64,000 nucleotides of DNA. Origin: Streptococcus bovimastitidis (lineage in GTDB: Bacteria; Bacillota; Bacilli; Lactobacillales; Streptococcaceae). Where the stretch lies: NCBI RefSeq assembly GCF_001885095.1, contig NZ_LZDD01000001.1, positions 806,001 to 870,000 of the forward strand, read 5' to 3'. Positions 9,407-17,637 of this stretch are shown one piece after another (positions within the stretch are counted from its first letter, which is position 1; each line of letters opens with the position of its first letter). The position numbers and the translations under genes were made by a program. The notes beneath the pieces were generated by a model. That model saw nothing but the letters and a program-made list of their open reading frames with translations. It made no database searches and was not told the origin of the DNA.

Positions 9407-10618
9407 CTACTTAGCTTTATTATTTTCCTGATTTTCATAGCTTTGCAAATCTTTTGCAGAAACATGGTGATAATGCATTGACAGAATTAAACCAACACCA
9501 ATTAAGTTTGAAATAAGCGCTGACCCCCCTTGAGATATGAAGGGTAATGGAATACCAGTTAAAGGTAAAATCCCTAAGGCCGCACCAATGTTTTCAAAAA
9601 TATGAAAGAGAATCATCATGATGAATCCTGTAGAAATGTAGGTATAAAATAAATTATTTGATTCTAAAGTCACCCTAAGCATTCGATAGATTAAAATCAA
9701 ATATAACATGAGTAAAATAGCTGAACCAATAAAACCAAAGTTTTCAGCAATAACTGTAAAAATCATATCACTCTCACGGACAGGAATGGGTAATTCTAAA
9801 TGGTTAAATCCTTTTCCAAAAATCCCACCACTTCCAATCGAAATCATACTTTGAGTCTGCTGATAGGCAATCGTTTTTGAAAAATCAAAGGGGGCTAAGA
9901 AAGCCGAAATTCGGTTGATTTGATAAGCATCCATTCCCAAATTAAAGAAAAATTCCTTGCCATTGGGCATCAAGAAAACTGTAAAAAAGAGTGCTATTGC
10001 CGCAATCGTACTAATCAAAATAGGCAACAAGAGCCACCAGGAGATACCTGCTATTAAAACAACACCTGCTAATATCGCCATAAAGACCATTGCCGTTCCT
10101 AAATCTTTCTGCAAGGCCAATAATACCATAACTGGTATTGTGACCAATACATAAAGACTTAATAGCTTCCAGTCGTCTTTAAAACTATCTCTTTCCTTTC
10201 GTCCTTTAAACCATACCGTTAATCGTGCCAAAACAAGGATGAAAGAGATTTTCATAAATTCCGACGGTTGAAAGAGAGTCATTGAACCGATGGTAATCCA
10301 ATTTTTAGCACCTGTAGAAGCTACCAACTGAGGACTAAAAAAGAAGAGCGGTAAAACCATTAAAGCAATTCCAAGTAGATAGAGTAAGGGCGTCAATTTC
10401 CAAAGAAATTTCGTTGTAAAAAACATCAGAATATAGGCTAACAAAGAACCAAAAGCAATCCATAAAACTTGTTGGATCATAACTTTAGCCAATAAATGAG
10501 GATAATCATGGTAAGTAGCCACAAAAATGGAAACCAAACCAATCGCAAGGAGACAAGAGACCGGAATGATAATGCCATAATCATATTTATTTTCTAGATT
10601 TCTTTTTGGAAAAGCCAT
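9407..10618 (-). CDS. rodA: Rod-shape-determining SEDS protein RodA
   Basis: 403 residues with about ten membrane helices. SEDS family glycosyltransferase that polymerises lipid II with a class B PBP during peripheral (elongation) wall synthesis. Seen motifs: GAKNWITIGSMTLFQPSEFMK around 105-124, QKDLGTAMVF near 170-180 with the functionally important Asp, IAENFGFIG and the C-terminal GGSALISNL. Its second-site paralogue FtsW is also in the window (56672-57946); this copy lacks the extended FtsW tail and its location beside gyrB is the usual streptococcal rodA site. The start has an AGTAGGG site. Confidence 0.9.
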   Translation of the reverse strand: MAFPKRNLENKYDYGIIIPVSCLLAIGLVSIFVATYHDYPHLLAKVMIQQVLWIAFGSLLAYILMFFTTKFLWKLTPLLYLLGIALMVLPLFFFSPQLVASTGAKNWITIGSMTLFQPSEFMKISFILVLARLTVWFKGRKERDSFKDDWKLLSLYVLVTIPVMVLLALQKDLGTAMVFMAILAGVVLIAGISWWLLLPILISTIAAIALFFTVFLMPNGKEFFFNLGMDAYQINRISAFLAPFDFSKTIAYQQTQSMISIGSGGIFGKGFNHLELPIPVRESDMIFTVIAENFGFIGSAILLMLYLILIYRMLRVTLESNNLFYTYISTGFIMMILFHIFENIGAALGILPLTGIPLPFISQGGSALISNLIGVGLILSMHYHHVSAKDLQSYENQENNKAK

Positions 10619-10693
10619 TTAACCCTACTTTCTTTAATATTACAAAACTTTACAAGTCATTTTCACTAGACACTTAAAGACACCTGAAAAATG

Positions 10694-10716
10694 AAAAAAG
10701 GACCAAAAATTTGGTC
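10694..10716 (-). terminator. Terminator downstream of tRNA-Arg
   Basis: Minus strand GACCAAA, loop TT, TTTGGTC (10701-10716), then CTTTTTTC. Confidence 0.8.
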
Positions 10717-10738
10717 ACTATTAAAGCTTTTTCAGAAA

Positions 10739-10810
10739 TGGCCCCTGCAGGAATCGAACCTGCAACTACTCCTTAGGAGGGAGTTGTTATATCCATTGAA
10801 CTAAGGAGCC
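10739..10810 (-). tRNA. tRNA-Arg (anticodon CCU)
   Basis: A 72-nt cloverleaf is readable on the minus strand. The acceptor stem GGCTCCT pairs with AGGGGCC (one G-U). The anticodon stem ACTCC/GGAGT encloses loop CTCCTAA with anticodon CCT, reading AGG codons. The T arm is GCAGG-TTCGATT-CCTGC. The discriminator is A and the CCA end is not encoded. It has its own promoter and terminator. Confidence 0.95.
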
Positions 10811-10831
10811 TAAGGCAAGAATACCTTATCT

Positions 10832-10860
10832 ATTGTAGCCTAGAAAATTGAGAAATGCAA
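10832..10860 (-). promoter_or_regulatory. Promoter of tRNA-Arg
   Basis: TTGCAT (10855-10860), 17-nt spacer, TACAAT (10832-10837), placing the start about 15 nt before the tRNA. Confidence 0.8.
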
Positions 10861-10871
10861 GATTAAATTGA

Positions 10872-11552
10872 TTAGTCTGCATGACTCTCACGATACTTAA
10901 CCATTTTCTTTTTAAAGAGTTCCCCATTAGTTGGAGGGGTTATCGTTACTGCATTTGCACCTGCTTCAATAACAGCTTTAACAGTTTCATCCGTTGGTCC
11001 ACCAGTTGCCATAATTGGAAAATCTGGGAAGGACTTTCGAATTTCGCGAACAACTCGAGGTGTATCTGGTCCACAGGAAACATTTAAAATATCAACTCCT
11101 GCAGCAATTCGACCGGCAATATCAGAATGTTCTGTAACTACCGTGTAAATAATTGGAATATCGATAAAATCTTCGATATCTCTTATCGTTTCAATCTTTG
11201 TTGGTCCATTGACGACAACTGCGTAGGCACCTTCTGATTCTGAAAACAAACTCATGTTAGCAGAGCGAAAACCTGTGGTTAAACCTCCACCAACACCTGC
11301 CAAAACTGGAACTGTCGATGCAATCATAATCGACTTCAAAATAGCTGGGTGCGGAGTAAAGGGATAAACAGCCAAAACAGCGTCAGCATTACTATTTGCA
11401 ATAATGGAAACATCAGTACTAAATAAGACGGAACGGATACGACGTCCGTAAATAAAAATACCAGAACATTCCGAAATAACCTCTGGCATTCTAATGATCT
11501 CTTTCCGAAGATCTGACATTACAATGGGTGCTACTCTTTTTTTATCTGTCAT
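10872..11552 (-). CDS. TIM-barrel (phosphate-binding barrel) protein of unknown specificity
   Basis: 226 residues. The order of alternating beta/alpha segments, the glycine-rich VLAGVGGGLTTG stretch (about 83-94), ILNVSCGPDTPRVV (about 158-171) and the C-terminal ATGGPTDETVKAVIEAGANAVTITPP (a phosphate-binding loop plus last strand) resemble ribulose-phosphate-binding barrels such as ThiG, NanE or KGPDC. Streptococcal copies are often labelled simply hydrolase; I do not recognise the reaction. The start has AAGGA 9 nt upstream and an extended -10 (TGATAAAAT, 11588-11596) precedes it. It stands alone, upstream of tRNA-Arg. Confidence 0.6.
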   Translation of the reverse strand: MTDKKRVAPIVMSDLRKEIIRMPEVISECSGIFIYGRRIRSVLFSTDVSIIANSNADAVLAVYPFTPHPAILKSIMIASTVPVLAGVGGGLTTGFRSANMSLFSESEGAYAVVVNGPTKIETIRDIEDFIDIPIIYTVVTEHSDIAGRIAAGVDILNVSCGPDTPRVVREIRKSFPDFPIMATGGPTDETVKAVIEAGANAVTITPPTNGELFKKKMVKYRESHAD

Positions 11553-11587
11553 ATATTTTCCTTAACAAATTATTTTCCCTTCACTAT

Positions 11588-11596
11588 ATTTTATCA
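11588..11596 (-). promoter_or_regulatory. Extended -10 promoter of the TIM-barrel gene
   Basis: TGATAAAAT on the minus strand, 36 nt before the ATG; -35 not clear. Confidence 0.5.
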
Positions 11597-11756
11597 TAGA
11601 CCTCTCTTACGGAAAAACTAAAACCGTTAAAAAAAGCAAAAATTTTGTAAAGGCCTATAAAATGATTTTTTCAACAAATAGCATTTCATTTTATTTCACT
11701 TATCAAAATCATCAAAAGAAAAACCTACCATTTCTGATGAGCTTTCTTGTCGTAAT

Positions 11757-11976
11757 CGAGCACGGCGTGGGAGCTGAGCAAAAAAGATAATCTCTCCTAG
11801 AGTCCCGTGACTCTTCGTCTATATTCCTATTTTTGCGAGGTTCGTTTGACGCCCTTTGCATCTTAGGTGTTGGACCCGGGCTGAAATCTCGGAAAATAGA
11901 AAAACTGCCTTGTGACTATGTCACAGCGACAGTTTCCTAATTTTCTGTCGATTTCTAGACGCCCTTGGTATCTTAG
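11757..11976 (-). repeat. Two diverged tandem copies of a structured element downstream of rplS
   Basis: This fills the gene-free stretch between the TIM-barrel gene and rplS. Two units of about 110 nt begin at 11976 and 11866 on the minus strand. Each starts CTAAGAT-n-C-n-AAGGGCGTC (17 of 19 bases shared), has an AAAAT-AGGAA block about 15-20 nt later, then a hairpin: in unit 1 GTGAC, ATA, GTCAC inside an AAACTG/CAGTTT stem; in unit 2 AGAGTC, ACGG, GACTCT. Each ends with a T-rich run and a CAGC/CAGCTC block. Unit 1 begins 1 nt after the rplS stop and, with its T-rich 3' side, could act as the rplS terminator. No coding potential is seen. I do not know a named family. Confidence 0.6.
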
Positions 11977-11977
11977 A

Positions 11978-12325
11978 TTAACGACGGATTTCTTTGATAC
12001 GTGCTGCTTTACCTTGTAATGCACGTAAGTAGTAAAGTTTAGCGCGACGTACTTTACCGTAACGGATAACTTCAATTTTATCAACACGTGGAGTGTGGAT
12101 TGGGAATGTACGTTCTACTCCGATACCGCCAGAGATTTTACGTACTGTGTACATTTCTGAGATTCCTTGACCTTTACGTGAAATAACAACACCTTCAAAG
12201 ATCTGGATACGTTCGCGAGTACCTTCGACAACTTTTGCGTGAACGCGTACAGTGTCCCCAGCGCGGAACTCAGGAATATCAGAGCGTAATTGACCTTCAG
12301 TCAAACTTTGGATTAATGGATTCAT
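11978..12325 (-). CDS. rplS: 50S ribosomal protein L19
   Basis: 115 residues, full length and near invariant: [20 protein letters not shown] at the start, [42 protein letters not shown] and the basic C-terminus [17 protein letters not shown]19 lies at the 30S/50S interface near bridge B6. The start has TAGGAG upstream. It has its own promoter and a leader of about 85 nt. Confidence 0.98.
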   Translation of the reverse strand: MNPLIQSLTEGQLRSDIPEFRAGDTVRVHAKVVEGTRERIQIFEGVVISRKGQGISEMYTVRKISGGIGVERTFPIHTPRVDKIEVIRYGKVRRAKLYYLRALQGKAARIKEIRR

Positions 12326-12419
12326 TTTTTCTATTCTCCTATCTTACTAATCTTTAGAGCGAGCTTGACTGTCTAAGCGGATTAGCCGTAATTTTATGTG
12401 TCCATTACACACAAAGGAT

Positions 12420-12448
12420 ATTTTACCACACTTTCCAATCTCTGTAAA
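12420..12448 (-). promoter_or_regulatory. Promoter of rplS
   Basis: TTTACA (12443-12448), 17-nt spacer ending TGG, TAAAAT (12420-12425), directly after the stop of the CLC gene. It gives an 85-95-nt leader that could hold ribosomal-protein control; I see no fold I can name. Confidence 0.75.
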
Positions 12449-12451
12449 GAG

Positions 12452-13657
12452 TTATTTGGGCAATCCAAGACTTTCTTGCTTATTGTAAATACTGTGTTTA
12501 CGGTCAATGCTGTATGCAAAAACAAGGGTAATAAAGAAAAGGACAAAATGGTCTGGTCCGAAGACTTCAAAGGCGATAAAGAGCGGTCCAAAGAAGGTAT
12601 TGGTGGCGCTAGAAAAAACGGCAACATAGCCAAGGGCGGCAACCATTTCAATGGGTAAACCAAAGATTGGTGCTAAAACGGCACCTAGACTTGTTCCGAT
12701 GGCAAAAAGTGGTGTCACTTCGCCACCTTGATAACCGGCTGCAATAGTGATGATCGTAAATAACAATTTAAAGAACCAATCATAAGCATAGATTTCTTTT
12801 CCAGCAAAAGTGTCCGCTATTAAATTTGTTCCCAGTCCACTGTAGCGACCAAAATGTATCACTGTTAAACAGATGCTCAAGCCCAAGCCCACCATAGTTA
12901 TTCGCTTATAAGGATTTTCAATCATTGTTGCCAATTTTGTTTTCAAAAAAGCTAAACTGATAGCAAAACTATTACCAGCAAAGGCAAAAATGAGGCCCAA
13001 TACCATTAATTTGATAAAAAGTTCCAAAGTTAGACTTGGAGCATTGGTAAGTATGACCTCAAATTTCTCTAAACCTAAAAAGTGACTTGTATAAGAGGCA
13101 GAGAAGGCTGCTATTACTGTAGGAACAAGGGCTGAGAAATAGATATGATTGATTAATAAAAGCTCAATGGCAAATAGAATAGCCGCAGTCGGAGTTTGGA
13201 AAAGACCGGCAAAACCAGCTGCCATCCCCATAACTAAAAAGAGACGGGAACTATTTTCACTCTTAATGTATTTGGAAAAGAAATGGGAAACAGTGGCACC
13301 AATTTGGACTGCCACTCCTTCTCGACCAGCACTGGCTCCAAAAAGGTGCGTCAGCCAAGTAGAGATTGTAATGAGGGGGATTAATACGAGAGGAATCTCT
13401 TTTTCCCGTCCATGGCCCACCTCAAAAACAAGGGCCATGCCTGCCTTGGCTTTTCCACCAAAACGCTGATAGAGATAAGTCATGGCTAAGCCTGCTAAGG
13501 CTAAAAAGGGAATTAAAAAGATGAAATGCTGAGTCCTAAAATCTGAAATCAAAAGTAAGCCTTGACCGAAGATAAAGTCGATACTACCAACTATTAATCC
13601 GATGAATAAGGCTAGGAGACAAATAAGAAGCTGGTCTTTTAATTCAGTCTTAGTCAT
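12452..13657 (-). CDS. CLC-family antiporter, CLC-F (fluoride) like
   Basis: 401 residues from the ATG at 13657, which overlaps the stop of the chorismate mutase gene (ATGACTAA); a longer reading to 13753 lies inside that gene and is rejected. About ten membrane segments. Signature loops are GASAGREGVAVQIG (canonical GREGP changed to GREGV) and YQGGEVTPLFAIG (in place of GxFxP), with LVFEVGHG where Cl- types have GSGIP. These substitutions and the short length match the CLC-F branch, fluoride/proton antiporters protecting against F-. No fluoride riboswitch is visible nearby. Selectivity is inferred from motifs; a plain chloride transporter remains possible. Confidence 0.75.
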   Translation of the reverse strand: MTKTELKDQLLICLLALFIGLIVGSIDFIFGQGLLLISDFRTQHFIFLIPFLALAGLAMTYLYQRFGGKAKAGMALVFEVGHGREKEIPLVLIPLITISTWLTHLFGASAGREGVAVQIGATVSHFFSKYIKSENSSRLFLVMGMAAGFAGLFQTPTAAILFAIELLLINHIYFSALVPTVIAAFSASYTSHFLGLEKFEVILTNAPSLTLELFIKLMVLGLIFAFAGNSFAISLAFLKTKLATMIENPYKRITMVGLGLSICLTVIHFGRYSGLGTNLIADTFAGKEIYAYDWFFKLLFTIITIAAGYQGGEVTPLFAIGTSLGAVLAPIFGLPIEMVAALGYVAVFSSATNTFFGPLFIAFEVFGPDHFVLFFITLVFAYSIDRKHSIYNKQESLGLPK

Positions 13658-13925
13658 TTGAATCCATCCATTTAGCTTGATAGGCTTTAGACAGATCCAT
13701 AAGAGCTTGAAAAGATTCAAGAATGATCTCTTTATATTCAGGGTTTTGAACATGACTGGCTACTCTTGCAAGGACTTGACCTTCCCGATTTCTGTCAAGG
13801 ACGGCAAGGCCATGTTCTTTCTTGTAATCGGCAACCGCTTGGACCAATTCCATCCGCTCTTCTAATAAGGTCACCATTTGCTGATCAAGCTCATTGATTT
13901 GATTTCGCATTTCCTGTAAATCCAT
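13650..13925 (-). CDS. Chorismate mutase (AroQ class)
   Basis: 91 residues, all helical, of the monofunctional AroQ type that turns chorismate into prephenate for Phe/Tyr synthesis. The first helix reads MDLQEMRNQINELDQQMVTL; active-site residues expected in the family are visible: Arg7, Lys in YKKEHG, Asp44 and Arg45 in LDRNRE, Glu48. The stop overlaps the start of the downstream CLC gene. A pairing of chorismate mutase with a CLC gene and flavodoxin is a recurring streptococcal order with no evident metabolic link. Confidence 0.9.
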   Translation of the reverse strand: MDLQEMRNQINELDQQMVTLLEERMELVQAVADYKKEHGLAVLDRNREGQVLARVASHVQNPEYKEIILESFQALMDLSKAYQAKWMDSND

Positions 13926-13984
13926 TTTTCATTTCCTTTCGCGTCTATCCTCCTATTATAAGTAAAAAAGCTAGACAAAACAAG

Positions 13985-14017
13985 ACAAGAAAAAACCATT
14001 AGCTATACTAATGGTTT
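13985..14017 (-). terminator. Terminator of the flavodoxin gene
   Basis: Minus strand AAACCATTAG (14008-14017 complement), loop TATAG, CTAATGGTTT, then TTTCTTG. Confidence 0.85.
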
Positions 14018-14045
14018 ACTAGTTTTTTCCTATATTGCAACTAAC

Positions 14046-14495
14046 TTATAAGTTATCGATGGCTTCAGATATTTGTTCAGCGAAAGCTTCTAAATTATCA
14101 ATATCTTCATCTTCTGCTGCTAAGTCGACTTTAACAGAATCGGCACCTTTAATGGCACCAGTGAGGGCAAATTGCTCTTCGAATTCATCCACTGATTTAC
14201 AAAAATAATCGTAGAAGGTGTCACCAGAACCGACTACACCATAAATTTTACCTGACAAATCCAAATCCTGTAAATCTTCATAGAAGTCTACGATTTCATC
14301 GGGCAAGTCACCATCGCCATAAGTATAAGTTGCAACAATTGCTATGTCAGCATCTTCAAATTCTGAAGCATCAACTGAGGTACACTCGTCACATTCAACA
14401 TCATGTCCCAATTCTTGCAACTTACTGGCTACAATATCAGCAATTTCTTCAGTATTTCCGGTCATGCTGGCATAGACGATCTTTGCTAATGCCAT
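14046..14495 (-). CDS. Flavodoxin
   Basis: 149 residues from the ATG at 14495, chosen for the GGAGGAAATT ribosome site directly upstream; an in-frame extension to 14576 has none. The FMN phosphate loop is SMTGNTEEIA (residues 9-18), followed by the isoalloxazine-facing loops TYTYGDGDLPD and SGDTFYDYFC. The protein is very acidic. It is a small electron carrier; its redox partners are not encoded nearby. Confidence 0.93.
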   Translation of the reverse strand: MALAKIVYASMTGNTEEIADIVASKLQELGHDVECDECTSVDASEFEDADIAIVATYTYGDGDLPDEIVDFYEDLQDLDLSGKIYGVVGSGDTFYDYFCKSVDEFEEQFALTGAIKGADSVKVDLAAEDEDIDNLEAFAEQISEAIDNL

Positions 14496-14559
14496 AATTT
14501 CCTCCAAAAACTTAACTGCTCTTATTTTACCATAACTTTTGGAGAAAAGCATCCGCATT

Positions 14560-15579
14560 TTAGAGATATTGATCATAAGCTAATGCTAACTGCTTTAATA
14601 GGAGTTTTTTCTCAGCCCTGCTTGTAAAGGAGGCCTCGATGGCAGCTTGATTGTGCTGATAGAATTGACCAACTGTGGTGGCAAAATGCTTTTGATAGAG
14701 TTGGTACTCTTTAGTTAAATTGGTATCGGAGACCGTTCTATTATCAGTATTGATGGAAATGTTAGCGCCAGCTTTTTGCAAAAAGAGATAGGGAAAATCA
14801 GACAGAGTTTTTGCCGCTTTGGTTTGTAAATTACTGGTCAAACATATTTCCAGACAGACCTCATTAACAAGAACCTTTTCTAAGAGTTCTTTTTGTCCCT
14901 GGATAGCAGTCGCATGACCAAGGCGTCTAATGCCTAAGTCAATGCTGTCATTGATGTTTTGTGGACAGCCACACTCTCCGGCATGTAAAGTAAAGGGCAG
15001 TCCTAATTTTTGCGTTTCTTTAATGATGCCGGCTAAATAGCCTGGAGGAAAATCGGCTTCATTACCAGCAAAATCAAAGCCAACCAGTCCCTTGTTTGCC
15101 CATTCAATGCTTTGTGAAAATATTTCTTGACAAAGCGTTAAGGAAGATTGGCGAAGTCCGCAGACGATAGCTCGTGCCATAATGGGGAAATCTACTTCTG
15201 CTTTAACGATTCCCGCTAAAACGGCTTCTACGACTTGGCTAGCAGATAGTCCCTGATCCATAGAAAGTTCAGGTGCAAAACGAATTTCAATATAAATGAC
15301 ATTCTCCTGGGCTGCCTGCCTGATGACATCGTAAGTAGCTAATGTTAAAGCCTGACTTGTTTGTAAGAGAGGTCGGATAACATCAAAAGTCCTTAAATAA
15401 TCCATCAACGACTGACATTTGTCAGGCGCTGTTACAAGCTTTCTAAGCTCCTGTTCCTCTTCAGGCAGACTAATTTGGGCTAAGTCGGCTAACTGCCGAA
15501 TCATTGGTAAGGAAAGAGAGCCGTCTAGATGACAATGCAACTCTGTCTTGGCTAAATTTCGAATTATTTCAATATCCAT
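14560..15579 (-). CDS. add: Adenosine deaminase
   Basis: 339 residues, amidohydrolase fold. Converts adenosine (and deoxyadenosine) to inosine in purine salvage. Zinc ligands are His15 and His17 in [16 protein letters not shown] holds a further His and the catalytic Glu; RLGHATAI supplies the base-contacting His; the Zn-binding [11 protein letters not shown] replaces the usual SLNTDDP-type motif, with the first Asp conserved and the second replaced by Asn. That D-to-N change is a family variation worth noting: some members with it are adenine deaminase-like. Ribosome site TTGGAGG 8 nt before the ATG. Divergent from the GST gene. Confidence 0.85.
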   Translation of the reverse strand: MDIEIIRNLAKTELHCHLDGSLSLPMIRQLADLAQISLPEEEQELRKLVTAPDKCQSLMDYLRTFDVIRPLLQTSQALTLATYDVIRQAAQENVIYIEIRFAPELSMDQGLSASQVVEAVLAGIVKAEVDFPIMARAIVCGLRQSSLTLCQEIFSQSIEWANKGLVGFDFAGNEADFPPGYLAGIIKETQKLGLPFTLHAGECGCPQNINDSIDLGIRRLGHATAIQGQKELLEKVLVNEVCLEICLTSNLQTKAAKTLSDFPYLFLQKAGANISINTDNRTVSDTNLTKEYQLYQKHFATTVGQFYQHNQAAIEASFTSRAEKKLLLKQLALAYDQYL

Positions 15580-15605
15580 AGCTGACCTCCAAAAGTATTT
15601 TCAAT

Positions 15606-15633
15606 ATCATATCATAATGCTAGCGACTTGCAA
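15606..15633 (-). promoter_or_regulatory. Promoter of add
   Basis: TTGCAA (15628-15633), 16-nt spacer, TATGAT (15606-15611) preceded by TGA. Confidence 0.7.
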
Positions 15634-15713
15634 GTCATCTTTCAAGTTCCAAGGCAAATTTTTGACTTTTTCATCCGTCACTACTTTTGTTCACTTTTAG
15701 TCAATTTAATTTT

Positions 15714-15742
15714 TTGTTTTAGCGTCCCTTTTTTGATATCAT
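15714..15742 (+). promoter_or_regulatory. Promoter of the YghU-like gene
   Basis: TTGTTT (15714-15719), 17-nt spacer, TATCAT (15737-15742), then AAGGAG ahead of the ATG at 15774. Confidence 0.7.
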
Positions 15743-15773
15743 GACCTTATGAATAAACAAGGAGAAAAAACAT

Positions 15774-16553
15774 ATGACAGAATATCAATTACCTGATGTT
15801 TGGGAAGATACGGCTAAGCCTGAAGATGGCAATCAGCCGACGGCAGGAAGTCGTTTTCAACAGGAATTACCAAAAGGGCAAGCAGCCTTTCAACTTTATA
15901 CTCTGGCAACGCCAAATGGTATTAAACCGCTGATTATGTTGGAAGAATTAAAGGATTTAGGTATTGAAGAAGCCCAGTATGATGCCTTTAAAATTAATAT
16001 TGGTAAAGGTGACCAGTTTGGATCAGATTTTGTCGCAATCAACCCAAATTCCAAAATCCCTGCCCTCTTAGACCAGAGCTTAGCGTCACCAATAAACATT
16101 TTTGAGTCAGCTAACATCTTGCTTTATCTAGCTGATAAATACCAAACCTTAATGCCTTCTGACTGGCGTCAACGGACTGAAGTTTTGAATTGGCTCTTTT
16201 GGCAAACGGGGGCTACTCCTTTTGTAGGTGGTGGTTTCGGTCACTTCTTCCATTATGCTCCGGAAAAATTGGAATACCCTATTAACCGTTATACAATGGA
16301 AACCAAACGCCAATTAGATCTTTTGGATAAAGAATTGGCTAAGAAAGACTATATCGCGGGTGACGAATACAGTATTGCTGATATCGCCATCTGGTCTTGG
16401 TATGGTCAATTAAGCCAAGATAAGATTTATCCAAAGGCTACTAAATTCCTAAATGTTAGTCAATACAAACATCTACAAGAATGGACAGCTCGTATTGCTG
16501 ATCGTCCTGCGGTCAAACGGGCTCTGGAAACTTCATTAACAGAAATCAAGTAA
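15774..16553 (+). CDS. yghU: YghU-like glutathione S-transferase family protein
   Basis: 259 residues. Very close in layout to E. coli YghU, a nu-class GST with disulfide-bond reductase activity: an N-terminal arm of about 38 residues, thioredoxin-fold domain with LYTLATPNGIKPLIMLEEL (42-60) and NPNSKIPALLD, then the helical domain with NWLFWQTGATPFVGGGFGHF and a terminal RPAVKRAL. The typical SNAIL/TRAIL glutathione-gamma-Glu motif is replaced by ESANILLYL. Many streptococci lack glutathione synthesis or import it, so the thiol partner is open. Monocistronic. Confidence 0.88.
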   Translation: MTEYQLPDVWEDTAKPEDGNQPTAGSRFQQELPKGQAAFQLYTLATPNGIKPLIMLEELKDLGIEEAQYDAFKINIGKGDQFGSDFVAINPNSKIPALLDQSLASPINIFESANILLYLADKYQTLMPSDWRQRTEVLNWLFWQTGATPFVGGGFGHFFHYAPEKLEYPINRYTMETKRQLDLLDKELAKKDYIAGDEYSIADIAIWSWYGQLSQDKIYPKATKFLNVSQYKHLQEWTARIADRPAVKRALETSLTEIK

Positions 16554-16556
16554 AAA

Positions 16557-16583
16557 ATGATGGCTTTGGCCATCATTTTTTTA
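16557..16583. terminator. Bidirectional terminator between the YghU-like gene and hisC
   Basis: ATGATGGC (16557-16564), loop TTTG, GCCATCAT (16569-16576), T run on both strands; the hisC stop codon lies in the stem/T-run. Confidence 0.85.
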
Positions 16584-17625
16584 ATGCTTGCAAGACTTTC
16601 ACTACTGTTTCCATATCACTTTGGCTGCCGATTGAGATGCGGAGGTAATCTTTGATTCTAATTGCATCCGCAAAATAGCGGGTATAGATATGGTGGTCTT
16701 TTAAGTGCTGATAGAGGTCACTGGCTGCAATGCCCTGCGGCTTAACCAAAAGGAAATTAGTAAAACTTGGGATAACGGTATAATCCATTTTCTCAAGCTC
16801 CTGTTTAAACCATTCCCTGGTTTGGCAAATGGCCGCTATGGTTTTTTCGTAATAGGTCCAATCTTCGACTGTTGCTTTGGCTAAAACTTCAGCAATGCTA
16901 TCCAAATTATAAGGATTGACTGAATCTTTAATAGCTTTCATGAGATCGATGATTTGCGGGTGACCAATGCCGTAGCCAACTCGTAGGCCTGCTAGGGAAG
17001 CGTCTTTAGAGAATGTACGGATGATAAAGAGATTTGGATAGTCTTTTAATAAAGGAAGGGCAGTCTGTCCTCCAAAGTTTATGTAAGCTTCATCAACGAT
17101 TACCATAACCTGAGGATTAGCTTTAAGGATTGCTTTAATTTCCGAGAGGGGTTTTCCTAATCCTGTTGGTGCATTAGGATTTACCAAAACAATGCCCCCA
17201 TTTTCTTGTAAATAGCCTTGATTGGATAATGTAAAATCATCCTCCAATGGTATTTCATGATAGGGAATCCCATAGAGATTAGCCAGAGTTTTATAAAATC
17301 CGTAAGTCAAATCTGGAAAAAGAATAGCTTGAGGATTATTAAAGAAAGCAAGGAAGGACATGGAGAGGACTTCATCACTGCCACTTCCAATAATTATCAT
17401 GTCATTTTCCACTCCTAAATGATCAGCAATGGCTTGACGTAACTCATCTTGTTCAACCGGTGAATAATATTTCAATTGGTCAACATCAAATTCTTTCAAA
17501 GCCTTTTTAACTTTTGGACTTGGAGGATAGGGATTTTCATTGGTATTTAATTTAATCAGTTTTTGGTCCTGGGGTTGTTCTCCTGGCACAAATGGACTGA
17601 CCTGTCTTAAGCCTTTTATTTTCAT
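16573..17625 (-). CDS. hisC: Histidinol-phosphate aminotransferase-like PLP enzyme
   Basis: 350 residues, fold-type I aminotransferase. Landmarks: KLNTNENPYPPSP (24-36), GSGSDE (82-87), VNPNAPTG (near 150), VDEAYINFGG with the PLP-contacting Asp and Tyr, and RTFSKDASLAGLRVGYG with the PLP lysine. No other histidine-synthesis gene is nearby, so in this organism it may act on aromatic amino acids or another keto acid; the name reflects homology only. It is the second gene after an amino-acid-binding lipoprotein (12-nt gap), so it probably shares that gene's promoter and control. Confidence 0.8.
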   Translation of the reverse strand: MKIKGLRQVSPFVPGEQPQDQKLIKLNTNENPYPPSPKVKKALKEFDVDQLKYYSPVEQDELRQAIADHLGVENDMIIIGSGSDEVLSMSFLAFFNNPQAILFPDLTYGFYKTLANLYGIPYHEIPLEDDFTLSNQGYLQENGGIVLVNPNAPTGLGKPLSEIKAILKANPQVMVIVDEAYINFGGQTALPLLKDYPNLFIIRTFSKDASLAGLRVGYGIGHPQIIDLMKAIKDSVNPYNLDSIAEVLAKATVEDWTYYEKTIAAICQTREWFKQELEKMDYTVIPSFTNFLLVKPQGIAASDLYQHLKDHHIYTRYFADAIRIKDYLRISIGSQSDMETVVKVLQALKK

Positions 17626-17637
17626 AAGCTATTACCC

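Noticed and set aside
11863..12087. 74-codon frame overlapping the end of rplS and the repeat
   Set aside because: It is out of frame with rplS, has no start signals, and its 3' half is the structured repeat.
12452..13753. CLC protein with a 32-residue N-terminal extension
   Set aside because: The extension lies inside the chorismate mutase gene; the ATG at 13657 in the ATGACTAA overlap is the natural start.
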